Part shown: piece by piece, positions 7,593-16,630 of the stretch
Layout of the letters: the number at the start of each line of letters is the position of its first letter
How positions within the stretch are numbered: the first letter of the stretch is position 1
Source: Lachnospiraceae bacterium
GTDB taxonomy: Bacteria > Bacillota > Clostridia > Lachnospirales > Lachnospiraceae
Length of the DNA stretch: 38,245 nt
Direction of reading: 5' to 3'
Assembly (NCBI GenBank): GCA_015057835.1
Contig: SVDL01000010.1
Coordinates: 1-38,245 of the forward strand
Translations under genes and position numbers: made by a program
The notes under the pieces: generated by a model
Told to the model about the DNA's origin: nothing
What the model saw: the letters and a program-made list of their open reading frames with translations, nothing else
Databases searched by the model: none

Positions 7593-10500
7593 ATGGCGAG
7601 AAAAATGTTAACCATGGATGGTAACGAAGCTGCTGCACATGCTTCCTATGCATTTACAGAAGTCGCTACGATCTATCCCATCACGCCGTCGTCGGTCATG
7701 CCTGAGCATGTTGACGAATGGGCAACTGAAGGAAGAAAGAACATCTTCGGTCAGGAAGTCCAGGTCACCGAGATGCAGTCTGAGGCAGGTGCAGCCGGTG
7801 CTGTACACGGATCTCTGGCAGCAGGCGCGCTCACAACAACATTCACGGCTTCCCAGGGTCTTCTTCTTATGATCCCGAACCTCTATAAGGTTGCCGGTGA
7901 AATGCTTCCGGGCGTATTTGATGTATCCGCCCGCGCGATTGCTTCTCACGCACTGAGCATTTTCGGCGATCACTCCGACGTGTATGCATGCCGTCAGACA
8001 GGCTGCTGCATGCTCTGCGAATCTTCCGTACAGGAAGTCATGGACCTGACTCCGGTAGCGCACCTTGCCGCTATGAAGGGTTCCCTTCCGTTCATCAACT
8101 TCTTTGACGGTTTCCGTACCTCCCACGAGATCCAGAAGATCGAGACATGGGATTACGAAGATCTGAAGGAAATGAGCGATCCGGAAGCGATCCAGCGTTT
8201 CCGTGACCACGCCCTGAATCCGAATCATCCGTGCCAGCGCGGTTCCGCTCAGAACCCGGATATCTTCTTCCAGGCACGTGAAGCCTGCAACAGCGCTTAT
8301 GACGCTATGCCGGCGATCGTTCAGGAATACATGGACAAAGTCAATGCCAAGATCGGCACAGACTATAAGCTCTTCAACTACTACGGCGCTCCGGATGCTG
8401 AAAAAGTCATCATCGCGATGGGTTCCGTATGCGATACGATCGAAGAGACCATCGATTACCTCCTCTCCAAGGGCGAAAAAGTCGGTGTCGTAAAAGTCCG
8501 CCTGTATCGTCCGTTCTCGAACAAAGCTCTCATCGAAGCGATCCCGGAGACCGTCAAGGTCATCAACGTCATGGACCGCACGAAAGAGCCGGGCTCTAAC
8601 GGCGAACCGCTTTACCTCGATGTCGTCGCAGCTCTTAAGGGCTCCAAGTTCGACGGCGTGAAGATCCTCGGCGGCCGCTATGGCCTCGGTTCCAAGGACA
8701 CCACTCCGGCCTGCATCGTTGCTGTTTTCGAAAATACCGAAAAGAACGGCTTCACCGTAGGCATCGAAGATGATGTTACCGGACTTTCCCTGCCGGTGGG
8801 CGCTCCGCTCGTCACCACTCCGGAAGGCACCATCAACTGCAAATTCTGGGGCCTTGGCGCAGACGGAACAGTCGGCGCGAACAAGAACTCCATCAAGATC
8901 ATCGGCGACAACACCGATATGTATGCACAGGCATATTTCGACTATGACTCCAAGAAGTCCGGCGGCGTGACCATGTCCCACCTCCGCTTCGGCAAAAAGC
9001 CGATCAAGTCGACCTACCTCATCAAGACGGCGAACTTTGTTGCCTGCCACAATCCGTCCTATGTACGCAAGTACAACATGGTCCAGGAACTGGTAGACGG
9101 CGGCACCTTCCTTCTGAACTGCGCATGGAGTCCGGAAGAACTCGAAGAGCATCTGCCGGGTCAGGTCAAGAAATATATCGCTGACCACAACATCAAGTTC
9201 TACACCATCGACGGCGTCAAGATCGGTATCGCTACCGGCATGGGCCCGACAAGAATCAACACGATCCTGCAGTCCGCATTCTTCAAACTTGCGAACATCA
9301 TTCCGGAAGAGCAGGCGATCGACCTCATGAAAGCTGCCGCGAAGGCAACCTACGGCCGCAAGGGCGATGATGTTGTCCAGAAGAACTGGGCGGCGATCGA
9401 CGAAGGCGCGAAGCAGATCGTTGAGATCAAGGTTCCGGAAAGCTGGAAGAACGCGGAAGACGAAGGACTTTCCTTCAAGAAAGCCACAAACGGAACAGCG
9501 GATCAGCTGGCGTTCGTAAACGGCGTTCAGGCTGCCGTCAATTCCCAGACCGGCAATGACCTGCCTGTCTCCGCATTCAAGGATTATGTCGACGGTTCCA
9601 CGCCGTCCGGCACGTCCGCATTTGAGAAACGCGGCATCGCTGTCAACATCCCGAACTGGGTACCGGAAAACTGCATCCAGTGCGGCCGCTGCTCCTTCGT
9701 ATGCCCGCACGCTGTTATCCGCACCTATGCGCTGACCGAAGAAGAAGCCGCCAAGGCAGAAGCAGAAGGCAGCACACTCCTTCCGTTCACCGGCATGGCT
9801 GAATACAAGTTCACCATCGGCATTTCCGCATATGACTGCACCGGCTGCGGTTCCTGCGCAAATGTCTGCCCGGGCAAGAAGGGCGCGAAGGCTCTCGAAA
9901 TGGTCAACGCGGAAGCGAACAGCGCCGCTGCGCAGAAGAAGTTCGACTACCTCGTCACCACCTCCGAGAAGGAAGATGTCGTCGCGAAATTTAAACTGAA
10001 CTCCGTCAAGGGTTCCCAGTACCGCAAACCGCTCCTCGAGTTCTCGGGCGCATGCGCGGGCTGCGGCGAGACACCGTACGCGAAGCTCATCACACAGATG
10101 TTCGGCGACAGAATGTACATCGCGAACGCGACAGGCTGCTCCTCCATCTGGGGCAACAGCTCACCGTCCACACCGTACACCATGAACAGCAAGGGCCGAG
10201 GCCCGGCATGGGACAACTCCCTGTTTGAAGATGCCGCTGAATTCGGTTACGGCATGCTCCTCGCCCAGAAAGCGATCCGTGACGGCCTCAAGACCAAAGT
10301 CGAAGCAATCGCCGAAAAAGAAGGCGTTGCTCAGGAAGCTGCGAAAGAATGGCTTGCTACCTTCGGAAGCGGCGTAGAGAACGGACCGGCTACCGACAAG
10401 CTCATCGCGGCTCTTGAAGAGTGCGGCTGTGAGGCAGGCAAAGAGATCCTCGCTCAGAAAGACTTCCTGGCCAAGAAGAGCCAGTGGATCTTCGGCGGCG

Positions 10501-11144
10501 ACGGCTGGGCATTCGATATCGGCTACGGCGGTGTCGACCATGTTCTTGCCAGCGGCAGAGACATCAACGTCATGGTATTCAATACCGAAGTTTACTCCAA
10601 CACAGGCGGACAGTCCTCCAAGGCTACCCCGACCGGTGCTGTCGCGCAGTTCGCTGCAGCCGGTAAGGAGACCAAGCAGAAAGATCTGGCCGGCATGGCT
10701 ATGACTTACGGCTACGTCTATGTTGCACAGATCGCTATGGGCGCTGACTTCAATCAGGCTGTCAAGGCGATCGCGGAAGCGGAAGCTTATCCGGGCCCGT
10801 CGCTCATCATCGCGTATGCTCCGTGCATCAACCACGGCATCAAGAAGGGCATGAGCAAGGCCATGACCGAGGAAGCTCTCGCAGTCGAGACCGGTTACTG
10901 GAACAACTTCCGTTACAACCCGGCGCTCGCGGCGGAAGGAAAGGATGCGTTCATCCTTGACTCCAAGGCTCCGAAGGGCGATTATCAGGAATTCCTGAAC
11001 GGCGAAGTCCGTTACAATTCTCTGATGAGAGCGAATCCGGAACGCGCTAAGAAACTCTTCGCGAAGAACGAAGCAGAGAGTAAGGCAAGATGGGAATACC
11101 TGAACCGCCTGATCGATCTCTACAAGGCAAGTGCCGAGGAGTAA
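7593..11144 (+). CDS. nifJ: Pyruvate:ferredoxin (flavodoxin) oxidoreductase, single-chain
   Basis: This cytoplasmic enzyme oxidises pyruvate with CoA to acetyl-CoA and CO2 and reduces ferredoxin, the main pyruvate exit in anaerobic Clostridia. The 1183 residues match the usual single-chain homodimeric form. The N-terminal pyruvate-binding region includes YPITPSS (about 29-35). A 2[4Fe-4S] ferredoxin-like domain has cysteine clusters starting at C694 (CIQCGRC) and C749 (CTGCGSC), each followed by a distal CP. The thiamine diphosphate domain has GACAGCGE (C821 and C824, proximal cluster) and GGDGWAFDIGYGG (about 968-980). Codon use is strongly biased toward a few C-ending codons, unlike flanking genes, indicating very high expression. 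It has its own promoter (7507-7536) and terminator (11181-11210), so it is monocistronic. Confidence 0.98.
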   Translation: MARKMLTMDGNEAAAHASYAFTEVATIYPITPSSVMPEHVDEWATEGRKNIFGQEVQVTEMQSEAGAAGAVHGSLAAGALTTTFTASQGLLLMIPNLYKVAGEMLPGVFDVSARAIASHALSIFGDHSDVYACRQTGCCMLCESSVQEVMDLTPVAHLAAMKGSLPFINFFDGFRTSHEIQKIETWDYEDLKEMSDPEAIQRFRDHALNPNHPCQRGSAQNPDIFFQAREACNSAYDAMPAIVQEYMDKVNAKIGTDYKLFNYYGAPDAEKVIIAMGSVCDTIEETIDYLLSKGEKVGVVKVRLYRPFSNKALIEAIPETVKVINVMDRTKEPGSNGEPLYLDVVAALKGSKFDGVKILGGRYGLGSKDTTPACIVAVFENTEKNGFTVGIEDDVTGLSLPVGAPLVTTPEGTINCKFWGLGADGTVGANKNSIKIIGDNTDMYAQAYFDYDSKKSGGVTMSHLRFGKKPIKSTYLIKTANFVACHNPSYVRKYNMVQELVDGGTFLLNCAWSPEELEEHLPGQVKKYIADHNIKFYTIDGVKIGIATGMGPTRINTILQSAFFKLANIIPEEQAIDLMKAAAKATYGRKGDDVVQKNWAAIDEGAKQIVEIKVPESWKNAEDEGLSFKKATNGTADQLAFVNGVQAAVNSQTGNDLPVSAFKDYVDGSTPSGTSAFEKRGIAVNIPNWVPENCIQCGRCSFVCPHAVIRTYALTEEEAAKAEAEGSTLLPFTGMAEYKFTIGISAYDCTGCGSCANVCPGKKGAKALEMVNAEANSAAAQKKFDYLVTTSEKEDVVAKFKLNSVKGSQYRKPLLEFSGACAGCGETPYAKLITQMFGDRMYIANATGCSSIWGNSSPSTPYTMNSKGRGPAWDNSLFEDAAEFGYGMLLAQKAIRDGLKTKVEAIAEKEGVAQEAAKEWLATFGSGVENGPATDKLIAALEECGCEAGKEILAQKDFLAKKSQWIFGGDGWAFDIGYGGVDHVLASGRDINVMVFNTEVYSNTGGQSSKATPTGAVAQFAAAGKETKQKDLAGMAMTYGYVYVAQIAMGADFNQAVKAIAEAEAYPGPSLIIAYAPCINHGIKKGMSKAMTEEALAVETGYWNNFRYNPALAAEGKDAFILDSKAPKGDYQEFLNGEVRYNSLMRANPERAKKLFAKNEAESKARWEYLNRLIDLYKASAEE

Positions 11145-11180
11145 TCCGCTAACGGAATAATCACTTTTTACTAAACAAGT

Positions 11181-11210
11181 CCTGCACTGCCAGTGGCAGT
11201 GCAGGTCTTT
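11181..11210 (+). terminator. Terminator of nifJ
   Basis: CCTGCACTGC (11181-11190) pairs perfectly with GCAGTGCAGG (11196-11205) around a five-base loop, followed by TCTTT. It separates nifJ from the protease gene whose ribosome site begins 12 bases later. Confidence 0.85.
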
Positions 11211-11231
11211 CAACGCAAGGAGAAACGCAGT

Positions 11232-14201
11232 TTGACAGAAAATTCGATCCACCCGTCCTATGAGGTGATCAGCCGGGAAGACCTTCCCGACATCCACGCC
11301 CGGGGAATCCTGCTCCGGCACAGAAAAAGCGGCGCAAGGATCGCCATGATCCCCTGCAGCGACCGCAACAAAGTATTCTATATCGCATTCCGCACGCCGC
11401 CCTATGATTCCACAGGAGCGGCTCATATCATCGAGCACACTGTTCTGTGCGGATCGGAAAAATATCCGCTCAGGGATCCCTTTATAGAACTTCTGAAGGG
11501 CTCCATGAATACTTATCTGAACGCGACGACCTACCCGGACAAGACCATGTTTCCGGTGGCCAGCACCAATGACCGTGATTTCCGCAATCTTACCGACGTC
11601 TATCTCGATGCGGTTTTTCACCCCAATATTTATAAAGAACAGAATATTTTCCGCCAGGAGGGCTGGAGCTTCCGTCTGGAAGACGCTGACGATCCCCTTA
11701 CTCTGAGCGGTGTTGTATATAATGAGATGAAAGGGGCCTATTCCTCCCCGGAAGAGATCCTGGACAGAAGAGTATTTCTCACCCTTTTCCCTGATACTCC
11801 CTACGCGGAGGAATCGGGAGGAGATCCGGATCATATTCCGGAGCTGACATACGAGGCCTTTCTCGACTTCCACAGAAAATACTATCATCCCTCCAACAGC
11901 TATCTCTATTTCTATGGGGATTTCGACATAGAAGAGACCCTGACTTATCTCGATGAGCAGTATCTGAAAGAGTATACCTGTGCGGAGATCGATTCCGAAA
12001 TACCGTCTCAGAAGCCTTTCGCGGAGCCCGTGAAGGACTGCACAGCTTATCCCATTGCCTCGGATGAGACGGAAGAGGGCAAAAGTTACCTTTCGATGAA
12101 TTTTGTGACCGGCGACCGGGGAGATCTCACGGCGCAGATCGCAATGGATATTCTGGACTACGCGCTCTTCTCCATGCCGGGTTCTCCGGTGAGAAAAGCG
12201 GTCCTGGACGCCGGGATCGGTGATGAAGTTTACGGATCCTTCAGCGACGGCATCGCGCAGCCCTATTTTTCCGTTATAGCCAAAAATGCGGAAAAAGAAG
12301 ATTATGAACGCTTCTGCAATATCGTGACGGAAGCCCTTGAGAGAACCGTTTCCGAAGGGATCGATCAGGAAGCCCTGATGGCGGGGATCGGCTCGCTGGA
12401 ATTCCAGTTCCGGGAGGCGGATTACGCCACGTGGCCGAAAGGCCTTATTTACGGCATCGATATGATGGACAGCTGGCTCTATGACGACAGGGCGGCTTTT
12501 GATTCTCTCCGTCAGCTCGCCTCTTTTGAGGAACTCCGAAGACACGCCGCGGCAAAGGACGGGTACTTTGAGGACCTTGTGCGCGTAAAGTTCCTCGAGA
12601 ACCGGTTCCGCTCGGATGTGATCCTGTATCCGGAAAAGGGCCTGCAGGAGGAAAAAGACAGAAAAACGGCAGAAGAACTGCAGATGCGTGAAGCCGCGAT
12701 GTCCGAAGAGGAGATCGAGGAGATCGTCCGGGAAACATATGCCCTCCGCGAATTCCAGGAAGCGGACGAGACGGAAGAAGCCCTCGCGACACTGCCGGTC
12801 CTTCACATTTCCGATCTTGACCGGAAGGCGATGATCCTGTCCAATCTTCCCTGTAAAATTGCCGGAAAGAGCGCGGAAGCGGAGGCTGTCCGCCATGAGG
12901 CGGATTCCCGGGGGATCGGGTATTCCCAGCTTCTTTTCAGAGCGGACGGTATTTCTGATGACAGGCTCCTTTATCTGGCGATCCTGCGGTCCGTGCTCCT
13001 CAATGTGGACACGGAACATCACACTTATACAGGACTCATCAATGCGATCAACGCGAGAACAGGCGGCATTGCCTGCGGAATCACTTCATTTTCCGATCCG
13101 GAAGACCGCTCGTCCTACCGGCCTTATTTTACGCTGCGGGGCAGGGCGCTGTACGGCGACAGTGATTTCCTGAACGCCTGCTTTGCCGAGATCCTGACGG
13201 AGTCCCGCTTTAACGACGAAAAGAGGATCCGGGAGATCCTTGCGGAGCTTCACTCCCATCAGCAGATGGTCCTCACGCAGTCGGGGCATTCCACGGCGGT
13301 CATCAGGGCGCTCGCCTATGAAAACGGGGAGAGTGCTTTTCAGGACGCAGTGAACGGGATCCGGTTTTACCGGGAGCTGGATGATCTCTATACGCATTTT
13401 GATGAGAGAAAAGATGAACTTTCCCGGGAACTCCGCAGCACCGCGGACGACCTTTTCCGGCCGGAAAACCTGACGATCAGTTTTACCTGTGAGGAAGAAG
13501 GCATTTCCGATATGGAAAATGCATTCGCAAAACTGATCGACGCTCTCGCGGAAGGAAACAGAAAGCCATCATCGGCGGATTCGCAGGATAAGACACCGCC
13601 TGTTCGTCTCAACCCCATTGGGATCCTCAAGGAAGGATTTATTACCGGCGGACAGGTACAGCACGTCGCGCTCGCCGGTGATTTCCGGAAAGCCGGGTTC
13701 CGGTTCAGCGGTATCCTGCATGTACTGCGGCATATCCTGAATTACGGATATCTGTGGGACCGGATCCGCGTGGACGGAAACGCCTACGGCTGCGGCGCTT
13801 CCTTTGCGAGAAACGGGTGCGGGTCCTTCATGTCCTACCGGGATCCCCATCTTTCCAGGACGCTCTCGGTATTCCGGGAACTGCCGGAGTACATCGAGAC
13901 CTTTGAGGCGGACCCGGAAGAGATGGAAAAATATATTATCGGAACCATCAGTTCTCTGGATACTCCGCTCACCGCGTCCCTGTTCGGCGCCGTATCGATG
14001 CGGGCGTATATGAGCGGCACGACACAGGAAGAGATCCAGTCGGAGAGGGAGGAGATCCTCCGGGCGACGGAAGAAGATATCCGGAAGACCGCGCCTTTAG
14101 TGAGATCGCTGATCCGGGAAGACGCTTTCTGCGCCGTCGGCAGCGAGGCGGTCCTCCACAAAGAAGAAACGATCTTCGGCGCTGTGAAGACCCTGCTCTA
14201 A
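11232..14201 (+). CDS. M16C (presequence-protease-like) zinc metalloprotease
   Basis: The 989-residue protein belongs to the insulinase superfamily, subfamily M16C (PreP/Cym1-like), which degrades peptides inside a closed two-half chamber. The inverted zinc motif H65-I-I-E68-H69 is near the N-terminus, and the third ligand is probably E165 in the YNEMKGAYSS segment, a family signature. The remainder gives the expected associated and C-terminal halves, with a helical linker at about 465-520. I chose the TTG at 11232: AAGGAG (11217-11222) is nine bases upstream. An in-frame GTG at 11193 lies inside the nifJ terminator hairpin and is unlikely. There is no signal peptide, so it should be cytoplasmic and act in peptide turnover. 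Era follows after 17 bases. Confidence 0.92.
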   Translation: MTENSIHPSYEVISREDLPDIHARGILLRHRKSGARIAMIPCSDRNKVFYIAFRTPPYDSTGAAHIIEHTVLCGSEKYPLRDPFIELLKGSMNTYLNATTYPDKTMFPVASTNDRDFRNLTDVYLDAVFHPNIYKEQNIFRQEGWSFRLEDADDPLTLSGVVYNEMKGAYSSPEEILDRRVFLTLFPDTPYAEESGGDPDHIPELTYEAFLDFHRKYYHPSNSYLYFYGDFDIEETLTYLDEQYLKEYTCAEIDSEIPSQKPFAEPVKDCTAYPIASDETEEGKSYLSMNFVTGDRGDLTAQIAMDILDYALFSMPGSPVRKAVLDAGIGDEVYGSFSDGIAQPYFSVIAKNAEKEDYERFCNIVTEALERTVSEGIDQEALMAGIGSLEFQFREADYATWPKGLIYGIDMMDSWLYDDRAAFDSLRQLASFEELRRHAAAKDGYFEDLVRVKFLENRFRSDVILYPEKGLQEEKDRKTAEELQMREAAMSEEEIEEIVRETYALREFQEADETEEALATLPVLHISDLDRKAMILSNLPCKIAGKSAEAEAVRHEADSRGIGYSQLLFRADGISDDRLLYLAILRSVLLNVDTEHHTYTGLINAINARTGGIACGITSFSDPEDRSSYRPYFTLRGRALYGDSDFLNACFAEILTESRFNDEKRIREILAELHSHQQMVLTQSGHSTAVIRALAYENGESAFQDAVNGIRFYRELDDLYTHFDERKDELSRELRSTADDLFRPENLTISFTCEEEGISDMENAFAKLIDALAEGNRKPSSADSQDKTPPVRLNPIGILKEGFITGGQVQHVALAGDFRKAGFRFSGILHVLRHILNYGYLWDRIRVDGNAYGCGASFARNGCGSFMSYRDPHLSRTLSVFRELPEYIETFEADPEEMEKYIIGTISSLDTPLTASLFGAVSMRAYMSGTTQEEIQSEREEILRATEEDIRKTAPLVRSLIREDAFCAVGSEAVLHKEETIFGAVKTLL

Positions 14202-14218
14202 CTGCGAGGTAAATGATT

Positions 14219-15148
14219 ATGGAAGAGATGAAAAAATCAGGGTTTGTCTCGATCATCGGCCGGCCGAATGTCGGCAAATCGACTCTGCTCAATGCCATCG
14301 CGGGCCAGAAGGTCGCGATCACAAGCAATAAGCCGCAGACGACGCGGAACAGGATCCGCGCGATCTATACGGCGGAAGAGGGGCAGATCGTCTTCGTGGA
14401 CACTCCCGGCATGATCGGCCAGACAAAAAATAAACTCGGCGAATATATGATGGCCGCCGCAAAAGGCGCGCTGCACGACAGCGACGCGATCCTGTGGCTC
14501 ATCGAGCCTTCCTCCTATATCGGAGAAGAGGATAAAAAGATCGCCGGACTGCTGTCCCGCTCGGACGCCCCCGTCATTCTGATCATCAACAAGGTGGACA
14601 CCATTCCGAAGGAGCAGATCCTCGCGATCATCGATTCTTTCCGCTCTCTTATGGATTTTGCGGAAATCATTCCGATCAGCGCTCTTCGGGGAAAAGGGGT
14701 CCGGGAGGTGACGGATACGATTTTCCGCTACCTTCCCTACGGGCCCATGTACTACGATGAAGACGCGGTGACCGACCAGACGGAGAGACAGATCACGGCG
14801 GAAATGATCCGTGAGAAAGCGCTTCACGCGCTGGACAAGGAAGTCCCGCACGGCCTCGCTGTGGTGATCGACACCATGACGGACCGGGAAAAGACCGGAA
14901 AAGACGGGAATAAGGAAACGATCACCGAGATCGAAGCCACCATCATCTGCGAGCGGGAGAGCCATAAATCGATCGTGATCGGAAAAGGCGGCGCGATGCT
15001 CCGGAAGATCGGGACCAACGCCCGCTACGAGATCGAAAAGATGCTCGGCCACAGAGTTTATCTGAAACTGTTTGTCAAAGTCAGGAACAACTGGCGGGAT
15101 TCACTGACACAGGTCAGGAATTTCGGGTATGACCGCCGGGAGATCTGA
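14219..15148 (+). CDS. era: GTPase Era
   Basis: Era binds the 3' end of 16S rRNA and helps assemble the 30S subunit. The 309-residue protein has the G domain with G1 GRPNVGKST (14-22), G3 DTPG (61-64) and G4 NKVD (124-127), and a C-terminal KH domain with the GKGG loop at about 255-258. I prefer the second ATG (14219) because GAGG at 14206-14209 is nine bases upstream; the first ATG at 14213 is only three bases from it. Length and domain order are normal. recO follows 41 bases later; the era-recO pair is common in Firmicutes and other bacteria. Confidence 0.97.
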   Translation: MEEMKKSGFVSIIGRPNVGKSTLLNAIAGQKVAITSNKPQTTRNRIRAIYTAEEGQIVFVDTPGMIGQTKNKLGEYMMAAAKGALHDSDAILWLIEPSSYIGEEDKKIAGLLSRSDAPVILIINKVDTIPKEQILAIIDSFRSLMDFAEIIPISALRGKGVREVTDTIFRYLPYGPMYYDEDAVTDQTERQITAEMIREKALHALDKEVPHGLAVVIDTMTDREKTGKDGNKETITEIEATIICERESHKSIVIGKGGAMLRKIGTNARYEIEKMLGHRVYLKLFVKVRNNWRDSLTQVRNFGYDRREI

Positions 15149-15189
15149 GTGCTTCGCACCGGACCGGCAGATGTACAGGATGACCGGAA

Positions 15190-15846
15190 ATGAGAGAGAC
15201 CATCGAGGCGACAGGATTTGTGCTCCGCGCGGATCCCGACTCCGAATACAATAAAAGGCTTACGGTCCTTACGGCGCAGCTCGGAAAGATCACCGTTTTC
15301 GCGAGGGGCGTCCGCAGGCAGGGCAGTCAGTACATGGCGGCCTGCAATACATTCGCCTACGGGACATTTTCCCTGTATGAGGGGAGATCCGCCTATACGC
15401 TGGCGGGCGTCTCCGATGTGATCAGCTTTGACGCGATCGCAAAGCTGTATCCCGGCGCCTATTACTGTTATTATTTTCTGGAGCTGGCTTCATTTTACGG
15501 CCAGGAAAACCTGGAAGCTTCGGACATGGTCAAACTCCTGTTCGTCACTCTCCGGGCGGTCCTGAGAGAGAAGATCCCCATTTCCCTGATCAAGGCGGTC
15601 TATGAGTGCAGAATGCTCTCGATCAACGGCGATATTGCCATGCCGGAGGAAGGAACCGTCGATCCGGCGGCGCATTACGCCCTCGATTTCGCGATGCACG
15701 CATCCTATGCCAAGCTTTATTCCTTCAACCTTTCGGAGAAAGCCATGAAGGATTTTACCGGCTTTATATCGAAGCGTCTGACCGAGATCACAGGGGACCG
15801 TTTCCGCACGCTTTTCGTGCTCAGAACGATTGACGGCGATCTGTGA
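15190..15846 (+). CDS. recO: DNA repair protein RecO
   Basis: RecO anneals single strands and, with RecR, loads RecA in the RecFOR pathway. The 218-residue protein has the N-terminal OB fold (about 1-80, containing the TGFVLR and GKITVFARGVRR segments typical of the family) and a helical C-terminal domain. It is shorter than most Firmicutes homologues, and I see no CxxC pairs, so the zinc-binding element found in many RecO proteins is missing. The position directly after era supports the call. The last codons contain the -35 element of the next gene's promoter. Confidence 0.88.
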   Translation: MRETIEATGFVLRADPDSEYNKRLTVLTAQLGKITVFARGVRRQGSQYMAACNTFAYGTFSLYEGRSAYTLAGVSDVISFDAIAKLYPGAYYCYYFLELASFYGQENLEASDMVKLLFVTLRAVLREKIPISLIKAVYECRMLSINGDIAMPEEGTVDPAAHYALDFAMHASYAKLYSFNLSEKAMKDFTGFISKRLTEITGDRFRTLFVLRTIDGDL

Positions 15847-15858
15847 AGCCGTTATAAT
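15830..15858 (+). promoter_or_regulatory. Strong promoter inside the 3' end of recO
   Basis: TTGACG (15830-15835) and a perfect TATAAT (15853-15858) are 17 bases apart, close to an ideal vegetative promoter. The expected start at 15865-15866 coincides with the first ATG of the lipoprotein gene. Confidence 0.75.
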
Positions 15859-15865
15859 CTTAGGG

Positions 15866-16516
15866 ATGAAAATCATGGTTACTTTGAAACGCTTCTGCGG
15901 AACTGCATTATTTATCCTTTTCCTGATCCTGTCCGCCGGTCTTATGACGTCCTGCGGCAGTTCTTCTGCGGAAGAAAACCGGATCGAGATCAGATCCAAC
16001 GGGACGATCATCGCGGATTCATTTGCGGAATTTCCGAAAGAACAGTATAATTTGACCCTTTTTGAGGAAGAAGCGAAAGCGTCGGTCAAAGCATACAACG
16101 AAGCAGCCGGCAGCACCAGGATCCGTTTCGTCGGCGTCACTTCAAAAGAAGGGATCGCCCACCTCACCATGCGCTACCGGTCCTATGAAGATTACAGGGA
16201 ATTTAATCACCAGGATCTTTATTACGGCACGGTGCAGGACGGGCTGGAATCCCTTGACCTTGAGGGCGGCACGACCCTGAAAAGTCCTGACGGAACGAAG
16301 AGCGTGACGCTCAGAAAACTCGGAACGCAGGAAAAAGAAGGAGAAGCCAGATGGCGGATCGTGGCGGTGAAAGAGAACGTTCTTGTCCTGCATAAGGGAA
16401 CGCCGGCCTATATCAGCAGCAACGTCGTGATCGATGAGGACGGCTCGGTCCGGACCAACGCGGATCCGGGCGAAGGGGAGCTCCCGCAGACCGCTTATAT
16501 CGTATATAAGAAATAA
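15866..16516 (+). CDS. Putative lipoprotein of unknown function
   Basis: The product is about 216 residues with a clear lipoprotein signal: a basic start, a hydrophobic core, and a lipobox LMTSC ending at C30, followed by a serine-rich tether. After lipid attachment the mature part would face outward on the membrane. I do not recognise its fold; it is a small alpha/beta domain without obvious catalytic motifs. Two starts are possible: ATG 15866, which would make the mRNA leaderless, or ATG 15875, which has AGGGA eight bases upstream but a leader of only nine or ten bases. The strong promoter in recO suggests substantial independent expression. No terminator is seen after it; a repeat-rich spacer leads to glyS. 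Confidence 0.8.
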   Translation: MKIMVTLKRFCGTALFILFLILSAGLMTSCGSSSAEENRIEIRSNGTIIADSFAEFPKEQYNLTLFEEEAKASVKAYNEAAGSTRIRFVGVTSKEGIAHLTMRYRSYEDYREFNHQDLYYGTVQDGLESLDLEGGTTLKSPDGTKSVTLRKLGTQEKEGEARWRIVAVKENVLVLHKGTPAYISSNVVIDEDGSVRTNADPGEGELPQTAYIVYKK

Positions 16517-16602
16517 TGCTTTTTGAAAGCAGACTTTAAAACAGAAATGTTTTTGAAAGCAGATTAATAATAGAAAACCGCTTTACATCTTTGTGAAAGC
16601 AG
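16517..16602 (+). repeat. Three imperfect direct repeats in the glyS leader
   Basis: TTTTTGAAAGCAG occurs at 16520-16532 and 16550-16562, and as TTTGTGAAAGCAG at 16590-16602. Start-to-start distances are 30 and 40 bases, near whole helical turns. Each unit continues into an A-rich stretch with AGAAA. The first copy is also a small palindrome, TGCTTT-TTG-AAAGCA (16517-16531). The spacer contains no T-box hallmark. Confidence 0.75.
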
Positions 16603-16630
16603 CAAATAAGAAAGATAGGAGTCAGAAAGT

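Noticed and set aside
11193-11231. A longer N-terminus for the M16C protease from GTG 11193
   Set aside because: That codon is inside the nifJ terminator stem and has no ribosome site; the TTG at 11232 has AAGGAG at ideal spacing.
16517-16630. A T-box riboswitch upstream of glyS
   Set aside because: The leader is too short, has no specifier hairpin or conserved T-box sequence, and shows only the direct repeats.
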